Part shown: positions 17,323 to 25,774 of the stretch, piece after piece
How the letters are laid out: every line of letters begins with the position of its first letter
Position numbering within the stretch: position 1 is the first letter of the stretch
Origin: Candidatus Zixiibacteriota bacterium
GTDB taxonomy: Bacteria > Zixibacteria > MSB-5A5 > GN15 > FEB-12
Reading direction: 5' to 3'
NCBI GenBank assembly: GCA_017999435.1
Contig: JAGNLV010000002.1
Location: 310,001 to 374,000 of the forward strand
DNA: 64,000 nt
Position numbers and translations under genes: made by a program
Notes under the pieces: generated by a model
The model's input: the letters and a program-made list of their open reading frames with translations, nothing else
Database searches by the model: none
Told to the model about the DNA's origin: nothing

Positions 17323-18174
17323 TCACGACAGTTTGGCGAGCAGTTCGAGAATCCGGGTGAGGTCGTCCACGCCGTAGTATTCGATCTCGATGCGGCCGCG
17401 CTTCGGGCCGTGGTGGATATGCACCGCGGTTCCCAGCGTCTGCTTAAGGAAAGTCTCGGCCTCGGCCATGGCCGGGGGCAGGCGCCGTCCGGCGGGGCGG
17501 CCTTTCGCCCGCGCGGGCCGGCGTGTTTCCTCCTCGACCGCCCGCACCGTGAGCGACTGCTCGGCGATCCGCTCGGCCATCTCGATCTGTCCCTGCTCGT
17601 CCTCAATCTGCAGGATCGCGCGCGCGTGTCCCTCGGTGATCCGCCCGGCGCGGATCATCTGCCGCACCGGTTCCGGCAGCGTGAGCAGCCGCAGCGCATT
17701 GGCCACCGCCGCCCGGCTCTTGCCGATCGCATCGGCCAGCGCCTGCTGCGTGTATCCTCCCCGCTCCATGAGCGTCCGGTAGGCCTCGGCCGCTTCCATC
17801 GGGTTGAGATCTTCGCGCTGGAGGTTTTCGGCGAGCGCGAGTTCGAGCATCCGCGCGTCGTCGCTCTCGTCGCGCACTATCACTGGGACCTGGCTCAGCC
17901 CGGCCAGGCGGGCCGCCCGGTAGCGGCGCTCGCCGGCGATTATCGTATAGGTCGACCCATCTTGCCGAACTACCAGCGGCTGCATCATCCCGTTGCGCTC
18001 GAGCGACTCGGCCAGCTCGAGCAGCCCCGCCTCGTCGAACTCCCGCCGAGGCTGGAGCGGGTTGGGCGCGATCAGGTCAACCGCCACCTGGCGCATCCGC
18101 CGCTCCCCGCCCGCCTCGCCGCTCTCGACCGGGATGAGCGCGTCGAGCCCCTTCCCCAACACAATCTTCTTCAC
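17323..18174 (-). CDS. parB: ParB, parS-binding chromosome partition protein
   Basis: A 283-residue CTP-dependent clamp that loads at parS and spreads. Seen: amino-terminal KKIVLGKGLDALIP (the ParA-stimulating segment), NPLQPRREFD, the CTPase/arginine patch GERRYRAARLAG, then ALAENLQREDLNPMEAAEAY and the helix-turn-helix TQQALADAIGKSRAAVANALR. The carboxy-terminal dimer domain follows residue 230. The start is a GTG at 18174 overlapping the parA stop as GTGA; upstream frame extension lies inside parA and is not coding. Two perfect parS sites lie 1.4 and 3.4 kb away. Confidence 0.96.
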   Translation of the reverse strand: MKKIVLGKGLDALIPVESGEAGGERRMRQVAVDLIAPNPLQPRREFDEAGLLELAESLERNGMMQPLVVRQDGSTYTIIAGERRYRAARLAGLSQVPVIVRDESDDARMLELALAENLQREDLNPMEAAEAYRTLMERGGYTQQALADAIGKSRAAVANALRLLTLPEPVRQMIRAGRITEGHARAILQIEDEQGQIEMAERIAEQSLTVRAVEEETRRPARAKGRPAGRRLPPAMAEAETFLKQTLGTAVHIHHGPKRGRIEIEYYGVDDLTRILELLAKLS

Positions 18175-18929
18175 CGTGCCAGTACCTCCCGGGTGAGCGC
18201 CATGTAGTTCTCGGCGCCCGTTGACAGGATGTCGTACAAAATGATCGGCTTGCCGAACGACGGCGCCTCTGACAGCCGCACGTTCCGCGTGATCACGGTA
18301 TCGTACACCTTTCCTCCGAAATGCTTCTTCACCTCGTCGAGCACCTGCCGCGACAGGTTGAGCCGCCCGTCGTACATCGTCATCAGCGCCCCCTCGATCT
18401 GCAGCGTCGGGTTCAGATGCTCCTGCACGAGGCGGATCGTGTTCATCAGCTGGCCGAGTCCCTCGAGGGCGTAGTACTCGCACTGGACGGGGATGATCAC
18501 GCTGTGCGCCGCCGTCAGCGCATTCACGGTGAGCAGCCCGAGCGACGGCGGGCAGTCGACGAGGATGTAGGCGTAATCATCGAGCACCGGGGCCAGCGCC
18601 GCGCGCAGGCGCGTCTCCCGCGACATCACCGACACCAGCTCGACCTCCGCCCCCACCAGGGCGATCGATGAAGGCGCCAGGTGGAGGTACGAGAGCTCCG
18701 TCTCCCGCAGCACCTCGCGCAGCGTCGCCGAGCCGAGCAGGACGTCGTAGATTGATGTCTCGATTGTTCGTTTGTCGAATCCGAACCCGCTGGTGGAGTT
18801 TGCCTGCGGGTCCATGTCGATCAGGCAGGTTTTCAATTCGGCCGCGGCCAGGCAGGAACTGAGATTCACCGCCGTGGTCGTTTTGCCCACGCCGCCCTTT
18901 TGATTCGCGATCGCGATAATTCTGGCCAA
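18171..18929 (-). CDS. parA: ParA/Soj chromosome-partition ATPase
   Basis: A 252-residue deviant Walker ATPase that binds DNA non-specifically and moves ParB-parS complexes. Motifs: ARIIAIANQKGGVGKTTTAV (deviant Walker A), LIDMDPQANST, ILVDCPPSLG (Walker B), IPVQCEYYALEG. I take the TTG at 18929 as start because AAGGA lies seven bases upstream and the protein then begins exactly as other Soj proteins; a GTG at 18956 is the alternative. A DnaA-box-like ATATCCACA at 18949-18957 lies directly upstream, a possible Soj/DnaA regulatory link. Confidence 0.95.
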   Translation of the reverse strand: MARIIAIANQKGGVGKTTTAVNLSSCLAAAELKTCLIDMDPQANSTSGFGFDKRTIETSIYDVLLGSATLREVLRETELSYLHLAPSSIALVGAEVELVSVMSRETRLRAALAPVLDDYAYILVDCPPSLGLLTVNALTAAHSVIIPVQCEYYALEGLGQLMNTIRLVQEHLNPTLQIEGALMTMYDGRLNLSRQVLDEVKKHFGGKVYDTVITRNVRLSEAPSFGKPIILYDILSTGAENYMALTREVLAR

Positions 18930-19016
18930 GCAACAATCCTTGTTGACGATATCCACACACTCGAAAACCGAATACTATGCGCAGAGACCCTCAGAATCAA
19001 CTAAAATGTGAAAGAG

Positions 19017-19667
19017 TCACTCAGGTTTTCTCGTAACTATCGTGGCCGTGTGGAAATCCCGCCCCCCGCCGGCGGTGAATCGCAGTTGTCTGGTCAGAAA
19101 TCTGGAGGAATCAGCCGAGATATCGGCCAGTGCATAGTAGACGAAATCTCCGCCCGGCGCCAACAGCGGAAGGATTCGCGCGGCCAGTCGGTCGGTGAGC
19201 CGCACCAACCGAAGCGTGATCAGATCGCATGATCCTTCCTTAAGGACGAGCGACTCGAACGATTCAGTGCAAATCTCCGCCCGAAGCTGCAGCTCCATCA
19301 GTATCCGGCGCAGCGCGGCGGCTTTCTTCCGTGTCCGTTCCACCAGGAGGGTGTCGCTGATCGTTGCGGTGAGCACAATGGGGATCGCCGGGAATCCTCC
19401 ACCGCTGCCGATGTCGAGATAACTCCTCGTCTGCGCTCGGTGGAGTTCGGTGATCGGGTAGATCGATTCCGCCGTGAGCCGCCGCAGTCCCTCGAACCGA
19501 TCGCGCCCCGACGGGGCGGTCGGGGGCAATGTTTCACGTGAAACAATGTTGACCCGGCTGTTCTCCCGCGCGAGGAGCTCGAAATACGGGGTGAGCCTGT
19601 TATTAGGATCCCGTTCGCGCAGAAACGCCGCCACGTCAAGCCTGATCCCCTCGCTTGTCCCGTTCAT
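19017..19667 (-). CDS. rsmG: 16S rRNA G527 N7-methyltransferase
   Basis: SAM-dependent methyltransferase (GidB) that modifies G527 of 16S rRNA. The 216-residue product has NRLTPYFELLARENSRVNIV, SYLDIGSGGGFPAIPI (SAM site) and ITLRLVRLTDRL. The parS palindrome at 19530-19545 lies inside the gene and encodes part of NIVSRET, the usual conserved segment. The start ATG at 19667 shares ATGA with the mnmG stop. Part of the standard origin-proximal mnmE-mnmG-rsmG-parA-parB order. Confidence 0.95.
   Translation of the reverse strand: MNGTSEGIRLDVAAFLRERDPNNRLTPYFELLARENSRVNIVSRETLPPTAPSGRDRFEGLRRLTAESIYPITELHRAQTRSYLDIGSGGGFPAIPIVLTATISDTLLVERTRKKAAALRRILMELQLRAEICTESFESLVLKEGSCDLITLRLVRLTDRLAARILPLLAPGGDFVYYALADISADSSRFLTRQLRFTAGGGRDFHTATIVTRKPE
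19530..19545. other. parS site 1 (inside rsmG)
   Basis: TGTTTCACGTGAAACA, an exact match to the 16-bp palindromic ParB-binding consensus, located in rsmG coding sequence. Confidence 0.96.
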
Positions 19668-21538
19668 GCCGACAGCGCCTTGTGCCTCTGAAGGTAGACC
19701 GAAAGCACCGCTACATCCCCCGGAGTGATCCCCTCGATCCGCCCCGCCTGGCCCAGCGAGGTCGGCCGAAACCGCGCCAGTTTCTCCCCAGCTTCCTTCT
19801 TAAGCCCGCTCACGCCCGCGAAATCGAAATCATCGGGAATTGTCTCCCGCTCCATGCGCCGGAATTTGTCGATTTCCCGTTGCTGCTTGTCCACGTACCC
19901 GCTGTAACGAACCACGATGGCTGCCCTCTCGAGCGCCTCCTGGTCATCCGGGAACCGGCCGGGGAACTTCCGCAGCCACGCCACCGCCTCATTAATAGAG
20001 AGCGTCGGCTGACGGAGGAGGTTGTCGAGGCTAATCGTCTCCACTCGCGTGAACCGGGCTCCTGCTTCACCGAGTTCATCCACCCGCACGCGGATCTTCG
20101 GGATCATCGCCACCACCGCATCGGTTCGGCGCTGCAGATCATCGAAACCGGCGAGTACCGTTTCCGGAATGAGACCGAACCGCCGGGCGTAGGACTGGAG
20201 CCGGTCGCGGGCGTTGTCTTCGCGGAGCGTGAGCCGGTACTCAGCCCGCGAGGTGAACATCCGGTAAGGCTCGGTAGTCGACCGCGTTGTCAGGTCGTCG
20301 ATCATCACCCCGATGTACGCCTCGGAGCGGTCAAGTACAAACGGCGCTTCCTGTTCGATCCGGAGAACGGCGTTGATGCCGGCCATAATCCCCTGTCCCG
20401 CAGCTTCTTCGTATCCCGATGTCCCGTTGATTTGTCCGGCGAGGAACAGCCCGTTGATCCGCCTGGTCTCCAGCGACGGCTTGATCTGGTGAGCCGGGCA
20501 GTAGTCATACTCGACCGCGTACCCCGGACGGGTCACCCGGACATTCTCAAGCCCGGCGACCGTCCGGATCGCCTTCACCTGCACCTCTTCGGGGAGCGCA
20601 GTGGAAAAGCCGTTCGGATATACTTCATTGGTCCCGTTCCCCTCCGGCTCGAGGAAAAGCTGATGGCGCTCCTTGTCGGCGAAGCGGAAGAATTTATCCT
20701 CAATCGACGGGCAGTAGCGCGGTCCGCGCGATTTGATCTGGCCGGAAAACATGGGAGACAGGTGGAAGTTTTCGCCGATTATTGCCTTAGTCGCCGAGGT
20801 CGTGTACGTCAGGTGGCAGCAAACCTGTTGGAACACCCGGCGAGGCGAGCGGGGGGAGAAAAACGGCACCGGCTCATCCCCCGGCTGAACCTGGCAGGCA
20901 CCCCAGTCGATAGTGTCGCCGTCGAGTCGGGGCGGTGTCCCGGTTTTCATCCTCCCGATCTCGAAACCGAGCGACCGGAATGACTCCGACAGCCGGTAGG
21001 CGGCCGGTTCACCGATTCGGCCGGAGGGAATCTGTTTCCGGCCGATGTGGATCAGGCCACCCAGGAAAGTCCCGGTGGCGATCACTGCGGCCCGGCATGA
21101 GATCTCGTCGCCTGATTCCAGGCGGATTCCGACTACGGTCTCGCGCTCGGTGAGAATTTCTCCGGCCAGACCCGGGATTACCGAGACTTTCGGGCAATTT
21201 CGCACCAGCTCGACGATGAATCGATTGTACCCGATTCTATCTGCCTGCGCGCGGGTCGACCAGACCGCCGGTCCCCGCGAGAGGTTGAGCCGGCGGAACT
21301 GGATTCCGGTGGCGTCAATCGCGATCCCCATAACGCCGCCGAGAGCATCGACCTCTTTCACGATGTGTGACTTGCCGATCCCACCGATCGCCGGGTTGCA
21401 GGACATCAGGGCCAGTCGGTGCGGGTCCATGGTCACGAAGGCCGCGCTCTTACCCATCCGGGCCGCAGCCAGAGCTGCTTCAACCCCGGCGTGCCCGCCT
21501 CCTACCACTACGATGTCGAAATCCCGGTTCACCATCAT
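19664..21538 (-). CDS. mnmG: tRNA uridine-34 modification enzyme, FAD-binding subunit
   Basis: With MnmE forms the complex that installs 5-carboxymethylaminomethyl (or taurine-type) groups on U34 of tRNA. The 624-residue protein begins NRDFDIVVVGGGHAGVEAAL (FAD dinucleotide fold), then has PAIGGIGKSHIVKEVDALGG, ATGTFLGGLIHIGRKQIP and TSGYEEAAGQGIMAGINAV, all family signatures. Length is standard. ATG 21538 or the adjacent ATG 21535 is the start. Ninety-four bases with a parS separate it from mnmE. Confidence 0.97.
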   Translation of the reverse strand: MMVNRDFDIVVVGGGHAGVEAALAAARMGKSAAFVTMDPHRLALMSCNPAIGGIGKSHIVKEVDALGGVMGIAIDATGIQFRRLNLSRGPAVWSTRAQADRIGYNRFIVELVRNCPKVSVIPGLAGEILTERETVVGIRLESGDEISCRAAVIATGTFLGGLIHIGRKQIPSGRIGEPAAYRLSESFRSLGFEIGRMKTGTPPRLDGDTIDWGACQVQPGDEPVPFFSPRSPRRVFQQVCCHLTYTTSATKAIIGENFHLSPMFSGQIKSRGPRYCPSIEDKFFRFADKERHQLFLEPEGNGTNEVYPNGFSTALPEEVQVKAIRTVAGLENVRVTRPGYAVEYDYCPAHQIKPSLETRRINGLFLAGQINGTSGYEEAAGQGIMAGINAVLRIEQEAPFVLDRSEAYIGVMIDDLTTRSTTEPYRMFTSRAEYRLTLREDNARDRLQSYARRFGLIPETVLAGFDDLQRRTDAVVAMIPKIRVRVDELGEAGARFTRVETISLDNLLRQPTLSINEAVAWLRKFPGRFPDDQEALERAAIVVRYSGYVDKQQREIDKFRRMERETIPDDFDFAGVSGLKKEAGEKLARFRPTSLGQAGRIEGITPGDVAVLSVYLQRHKALSA

Positions 21539-21612
21539 CTTGAGGGAACGCTCCGCTTAGGTCGGGCGGATCGCTTTTTTGTCCCGGTTTGCGCTTTGAT
21601 CAAATGTCGGGA

Positions 21613-21628
21613 TGTTTCACGTGAAACA
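21613..21628. other. parS site 2 (mnmE-mnmG gap)
   Basis: TGTTTCACGTGAAACA, exact parS consensus, in the short intergenic region between mnmG (start 21538) and mnmE (end 21632). Confidence 0.96.
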
Positions 21629-21631
21629 ACA

Positions 21632-22978
21632 CTACTTCCCAATGCAGAACTTCGAGAAAATCTGATCGAGAATATCCTCATTATAAATCCGCCCGGTGAT
21701 CTCTTCCAGCGCCCCCGCCGCCTGTCGCAAATCGAACGCGACCAGCTCCGGAGATTCTTTCAAGCTAATCTTTTCCGAGGCCGACCGCAAGGCCGTCTCA
21801 GCCGTTTCGAGCTTTTGCCGGTGTCGCGCCGAAGTCACGATCATCCCGGAGGTAAAATCGGGCATCCCCTCGTTGATGTGCGCCACCAGATGTCCAACCA
21901 AGTTGTCGATCCCTTCGCCGGTCTTGCACGACAGGTAGATCGTCTCGATCTCAGCCGGAGTTTCCGATATCGCCGGTGCGGCCCCGACCAGGTCAATCTT
22001 GTTGGCCCCGATCACCACGGGCAGCCCGCCGATGCTCGCGAGATCCTCCCCCAGTTGCTTTTGCCAGTCCTTGGCCGAGAGATCGACGAGCCAGACTACC
22101 AGGTCGGCCTCTTCCATAATCTTGCGTGCGGAAGTCTGTCCGGCCTGCTCCACCGCGCCGCCCCCTCTGCGAATACCGGCCGTGTCAACGAGATTCACGG
22201 CGTACCCGTGGAGGTCGATCCATTCGGAGAGATAGTCCCGCGTCGTTCCCGGCGTGGCAGCGACGATTGCGCGTTCCTGTCGAAGCAGCCGGTTAAAAAG
22301 CGATGATTTCCCGGCATTCGGCCGCCCCCCGATCGTTACCCGGTACCCCTCCCGAATAATCCGCCCGCCGCGATAAGTCGCCGCCAGCTGGAGGATCTTT
22401 CCCCGAACCTGATCGATGCTCTCCCGTTGCCCGGCGGCCATCGCCGGCTCGATCTCTTCTTCGGGGAAATCTATTGACGCTTCCACCTCGGCCATCACCG
22501 CGACAATCTCCTGCCGCATTTGCTCGAGCCGTTCGGTGTAGGCGCCCAGCAGGTGATTTCGGGCAGTCGCCAGCGACACCTCGGTATTGGCGGCGATCAC
22601 TTCCGCGACTGCTTCGGCCCGGGCGAGGTCGATCCGTCCGGAGAGGAAAGCCAAGCGGGTGAACTCTCCCGGCTCGGCGGCTCGGGCGCCCGCGGTCAGA
22701 AGCTCGTGCAGGATCTGCCGCACCACCAGGTGCCCGCCGTGGCAGAATATCTCGACCTGTTCAAGTCCCGTATATGATTGCCCCTCCGGCATATACACTG
22801 CGGTAACTTCATCGATTGAGGCCCCTTCACGGTCGGTGAAAAGGCCGTGCCGCAAGAGCCACGGCGAAGCCGGCGACTTCACCTGAGTCGGTCGGAAATG
22901 TCGGGACAAAATGGCCAGGCTGGCCGGCCCGGCCAGCCGCAAGGCTGCGATTCCCCCCTCTCCCGGCGGTGTGATCAC
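21632..22978 (-). CDS. mnmE: tRNA modification GTPase MnmE
   Basis: GTPase partner of MnmG. In the open frame the product is 448 residues from a GTG at 22978: ITPPGEGGIAALRLAG (formyl-THF domain), GGRPNAGKSSLFN (P-loop), TTRDYLSEWI, DTAGIRRG and GANKID, ending with the C-x-GK-type FCIGK. The frame is open a little farther upstream and encodes DTIAAV, the usual start of MnmE, but has no start codon before a TAA. An ATG at 23037, one base after the yidC stop, reads MGGAPKKK and would join this frame by a -1 shift in an A9 tract. The true start is therefore probably 23037. Confidence 0.93.
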   Translation of the reverse strand: MITPPGEGGIAALRLAGPASLAILSRHFRPTQVKSPASPWLLRHGLFTDREGASIDEVTAVYMPEGQSYTGLEQVEIFCHGGHLVVRQILHELLTAGARAAEPGEFTRLAFLSGRIDLARAEAVAEVIAANTEVSLATARNHLLGAYTERLEQMRQEIVAVMAEVEASIDFPEEEIEPAMAAGQRESIDQVRGKILQLAATYRGGRIIREGYRVTIGGRPNAGKSSLFNRLLRQERAIVAATPGTTRDYLSEWIDLHGYAVNLVDTAGIRRGGGAVEQAGQTSARKIMEEADLVVWLVDLSAKDWQKQLGEDLASIGGLPVVIGANKIDLVGAAPAISETPAEIETIYLSCKTGEGIDNLVGHLVAHINEGMPDFTSGMIVTSARHRQKLETAETALRSASEKISLKESPELVAFDLRQAAGALEEITGRIYNEDILDQIFSKFCIGK

Positions 22979-23037
22979 CGCCGCGATCGTGTCGATCCCG
23001 CTGTGATCAGGACTTTTTTTTTAGGTGCTCCGCCCAT
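22979..23037 (-). other. Out-of-frame mnmE amino terminus with A9 slippery tract
   Basis: Minus strand: ATG (23037-23035), GGC GGA GCA CCT, nine A residues (23022-23014), then GTC. Read without slipping, this frame stops at 22975. With one extra A, or a -1 slip, it reads MGGAPKKKSPDHSGIDTIAA and continues into mnmE. The ATG lies one base from the yidC TAA, a reinitiation context. Alternatives are a homopolymer sequencing or assembly error. Confidence 0.7.
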
Positions 23038-23038
23038 A

Positions 23039-24751
23039 TTACGCCGTCTTGATCTGCGGATTTTTCGCCCTGTTCCGCCGGAACACCAGCCAATCGACCA
23101 CCGCCAGCACGGAGAAAGCCGTCCAGTAGATGATCAGGCCCGAGGGCAGGCTGTACAGGAAAAAGCCCAGCATGATGGGGAATATGTAGGTGAGCATCTT
23201 CTGCTGCTGTCCGCCTCCCGACATGGTCAGCAGCGATGACAGCATTTGCGTGACGACCATGAGGACAACCAGGATGATATAGGGGTCGGTCAGCCCCGAG
23301 GCGCCTCGCGACAGATCGGTGACAAACCAGAACAGCGGTTCATGGCGGAGGAGGATTGTCGCCTGGAAGACCCGGAACATCGCAATCATGAGCGGCATCT
23401 GCGGCAGCATCACGAGGCACCCTGACATCGGGTTCACCCCGTGTTCCTTGTAGAGCTTCATCGTCTCCCGCTGGAGCCCCTGGTTGTCATCCTTGTACCG
23501 CTTCTTGAGATCCTCGAGTTTGGGGGCGAGATCCCGCATCGCCTGCATCGACTTGAACTGCTTGAGCGACAGCGGCAGCGTGATGATCTTCACCAGCACG
23601 GCGAAGAGGATGATCACGAGGCCGTAGTTGGGGACGATGTCGTGCAGCTTGGGCAAGAGCCACATCACGGCGATCGCGAACGGCTTGAGGATCGCGCCGA
23701 AAAAGGGCATCGTGCCGATGTCGAGCATGTCCTCCAGGTCGACGCCGTAGTCATCCATGCGCAGGTAATCCAACGGGCCGGCGTAGACGGTGAAGCTGTC
23801 GCTGATCGTCTCGACCCCCGCGAACGTCATCACCGCGCCGGCGGTGATCCGGCGCTGCTCAATCCGCCCCTCCGGCGTCGCCAGCATCTGCTTGGATCCC
23901 TCGGCGACGGCCGCCTGCGCCTCCCGGCTCCGGGGAATGAGGATCGCCGAAAAGAACTTGTTGCGCACTCCCACCCACTCGGTGTAACCGTCGAGACTCT
24001 GCGCGAGCTGGTTGTCGTGAAACTCATCGAGAGTCGCCCGCGATCCCCCCTGCATGGTCACGGCCTGCATCGCGCTGTAGTCCGCCCGGGCCTGACTCTC
24101 GGTGATCCCCAGCGGCGTGTTCCACCACAGCGTGTAGCTCCGCTCGAAACCGAGCGCCCGTGTGTCCTCCACCGTGAGCGTCAGGTCGTAGTGGTACTGG
24201 TCCGGATAGAAGAAATAGGTCTTCCGGATAATCCCGCCCCCGGGGTTCGTGTAAGTGAACGATATCGGCAGCGTCTCGCGCGCGACGCTGTACCGGCCCG
24301 GCGCGAGACTCGCCTGAAACGGAAGGGCCGCTGTCGAGAATGTCCCGCCGGCGAAAACCGCGTTCGGGGTGGCGGCTTCGCACTCCGGGAGCATTTCCAC
24401 ATTCGCGCCGCCGATGTACGTGTACTCCTTCAACTGAATCGACACCGGGCCACCCCCGCGCGTCGATAGAAGAATCCGGTAGAACTCCGTTTCTACCGCG
24501 ATCGTATCCGCCCCGACGGTGTCCGCCGGGATCTCCGCCACCGGCTGCGGTTTCACAGTAACTTCCTGCACCGCTTCCGGTTTTATCACGGGAACAGGGG
24601 CGGAAGAGTCAACCGCCGCGGTAGAATCCGGTGCTGTCCCGGGGGACGACGGTCGCGGCGGCTCGTACAACCCGAGAAACTGAAGAATCGGATAGTAGAA
24701 AATGATAATCGCGCCAAGAATGACGACGATGATGATGGTTTTTTTGTCCAC
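23039..24751 (-). CDS. yidC: Membrane protein insertase YidC
   Basis: Inserts and folds inner-membrane proteins, alone or with SecYEG. The 570-residue product has the Gram-negative layout: an amino-terminal membrane helix (TIIIVVILGAIIIFYYP), a large periplasmic beta-sandwich (residues about 60-340) and five carboxy-terminal helices with PNYGLVIILFAVLVKIITLP, a cytoplasmic hairpin (MRDLAPKLEDLKKRYKDD) and NPMSGCLVMLPQMPLMIAMF. The presence of the periplasmic domain implies a two-membrane envelope. It lies 41 bases after yidD in the rpmH operon. The usual jag/khpB gene between yidC and mnmE is missing. Confidence 0.97.
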   Translation of the reverse strand: MDKKTIIIVVILGAIIIFYYPILQFLGLYEPPRPSSPGTAPDSTAAVDSSAPVPVIKPEAVQEVTVKPQPVAEIPADTVGADTIAVETEFYRILLSTRGGGPVSIQLKEYTYIGGANVEMLPECEAATPNAVFAGGTFSTAALPFQASLAPGRYSVARETLPISFTYTNPGGGIIRKTYFFYPDQYHYDLTLTVEDTRALGFERSYTLWWNTPLGITESQARADYSAMQAVTMQGGSRATLDEFHDNQLAQSLDGYTEWVGVRNKFFSAILIPRSREAQAAVAEGSKQMLATPEGRIEQRRITAGAVMTFAGVETISDSFTVYAGPLDYLRMDDYGVDLEDMLDIGTMPFFGAILKPFAIAVMWLLPKLHDIVPNYGLVIILFAVLVKIITLPLSLKQFKSMQAMRDLAPKLEDLKKRYKDDNQGLQRETMKLYKEHGVNPMSGCLVMLPQMPLMIAMFRVFQATILLRHEPLFWFVTDLSRGASGLTDPYIILVVLMVVTQMLSSLLTMSGGGQQQKMLTYIFPIMLGFFLYSLPSGLIIYWTAFSVLAVVDWLVFRRNRAKNPQIKTA

Positions 24752-24792
24752 GGTGACCCTTGGTTTCAGTCTTTATCCCGGAGCCGGCCGGC

Positions 24793-25026
24793 TTATTCAC
24801 GGGTTTCTTTCGCCGACGGCACCGGATCGTAGCCTCCCGGGTGCCACGGATGACATCTAAGTAATCGCCTGACAGAGAGATACAATCCGCTGAGAGCTCC
24901 GTGTGAACGAAGCGCCTCGACTGAGTAGTGCGAGCAACTGGGATAGAAGCGGCAACTTCCGGCAAAAAGCCCGGAGAGCGTCGCCTGGTATATGCGAACG
25001 AGCAAAATCAGAAGACGGGCGGCCAC
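24793..25026 (-). CDS. yidD: Membrane protein insertion efficiency factor YidD
   Basis: Small (77-residue) amphipathic membrane-associated protein encoded between rnpA and yidC in most bacteria. Signature: LLVRIYQATLSGLFAGSCRF followed by YPSCSHYSVEALRSHG and RCHPWHPGGYDPVP, all strongly conserved. I use the GTG at 25026, 14 bases after the rnpA stop, which gives the family length; longer starts overlap rnpA. No clear Shine-Dalgarno, so it may rely on coupling to rnpA. Confidence 0.9.
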   Translation of the reverse strand: MAARLLILLVRIYQATLSGLFAGSCRFYPSCSHYSVEALRSHGALSGLYLSVRRLLRCHPWHPGGYDPVPSAKETRE

Positions 25027-25039
25027 AGATGGCCGGGGG

Positions 25040-25405
25040 TTAGTCGGCGTGGCGATTGATCGCCTCGAATATACGACCGAATTCCGCATGCAAAATGTCA
25101 AACCGCAGGGCGTCTCCATAAAGCCGGGGCAGCACCGCGATTCGGACCTCCCGAGTGAGACGGTGGCGATTCAGTCTGAGCGCCTCGCGCAGGAGGCGCT
25201 TGATCCGGTTACGCCGGGCGGCATGGCCGTGGCGGCGTCCGACGACGACGACATATCCGAAACGGTCGGCCGGCTGCCAGCGGAATGTCGCCGCCGCGCC
25301 GCGCAGCGTGCGCCCGCGCTGCACCACATCCTCGATCGCCCGGCGCTGCTTGAGACTCAGGCAGCGAGGCAGACAGCGGGACGACTGGTTACTTCTTGCG
25401 GGCAA
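25040..25405 (-). CDS. rnpA: Ribonuclease P protein component
   Basis: Protein subunit of RNase P, which trims tRNA 5' ends. The 121-residue basic product has the family core: [36 protein letters not shown] and the RNR motif [15 protein letters not shown]. The start at TTG 25405 overlaps the end of rpmH by 17 bases, as in several other lineages; a later start would remove no conserved residue, so the exact start is uncertain. The RNA subunit gene is not in the window. Confidence 0.92.
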   Translation of the reverse strand: MPARSNQSSRCLPRCLSLKQRRAIEDVVQRGRTLRGAAATFRWQPADRFGYVVVVGRRHGHAARRNRIKRLLREALRLNRHRLTREVRIAVLPRLYGDALRFDILHAEFGRIFEAINRHAD

Positions 25406-25541
25406 CCTTGACAGTCAGACGCTTTCTTCCCTTGGCGCGACGGCGCGAGAGGACGAGGCGCCCTCCCTTGGAGGCCATGCGCTTGCGGAAGCCATGGTCG
25501 TTAAGTTTCTTCCGGTTCGACGGCTGGAATGTCCGTTTCAT
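25389..25541 (-). CDS. rpmH: Ribosomal protein L34
   Basis: Short 50-residue basic ribosomal protein. The minus-strand reading begins [18 protein letters not shown] and continues with [20 protein letters not shown], the near-invariant L34 sequence. Start ATG 25541 follows GGAAG. First gene of the rpmH-rnpA-yidD-yidC-mnmE operon; the promoter is at 25574-25601. Confidence 0.97.
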   Translation of the reverse strand: MKRTFQPSNRKKLNDHGFRKRMASKGGRLVLSRRRAKGRKRLTVKVARKK

Positions 25542-25573
25542 TTCTTCCTTACCTCAAGTCGGTTAAACTTTCG

Positions 25574-25601
25574 AATATAACCAATCCCCCCGACTCGTCA
25601 A
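25574..25601 (-). promoter_or_regulatory. Promoter of the rpmH operon
   Basis: Minus strand: TTGACG (25596-25601), 16-base spacer, TATATT (25574-25579), about 33 bases upstream of rpmH. Same -35/-10 wording as the cytochrome c promoter at 33307-33334. Confidence 0.75.
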
Positions 25602-25726
25602 GGGATTAATGTGCTCGCGGGGGCCCCGGCGGCCGCGGGCTGCGCCCCGGCGGGCACGTCGTATGGTCCGGCCGGCGGCGCGTCAGGTGCCTGTCCGCTT
25701 TTTAGTTGCGCCCCGGCACGGCGGTG

Positions 25727-25742
25727 GGTATCTCGTGAAACA
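25727..25742. other. Degenerate parS-like site
   Basis: A 16-base stretch that matches the parS palindrome at 13 of 16 positions; the right half (CGTGAAACA) is perfect and the left half is degraded. It lies 32 bases before the transporter gene and near rpmH. Binding is doubtful. Confidence 0.25.
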
Positions 25743-25774
25743 CAGGCCGTGCGGCGGTGTGAAAGGCTGAAGTA

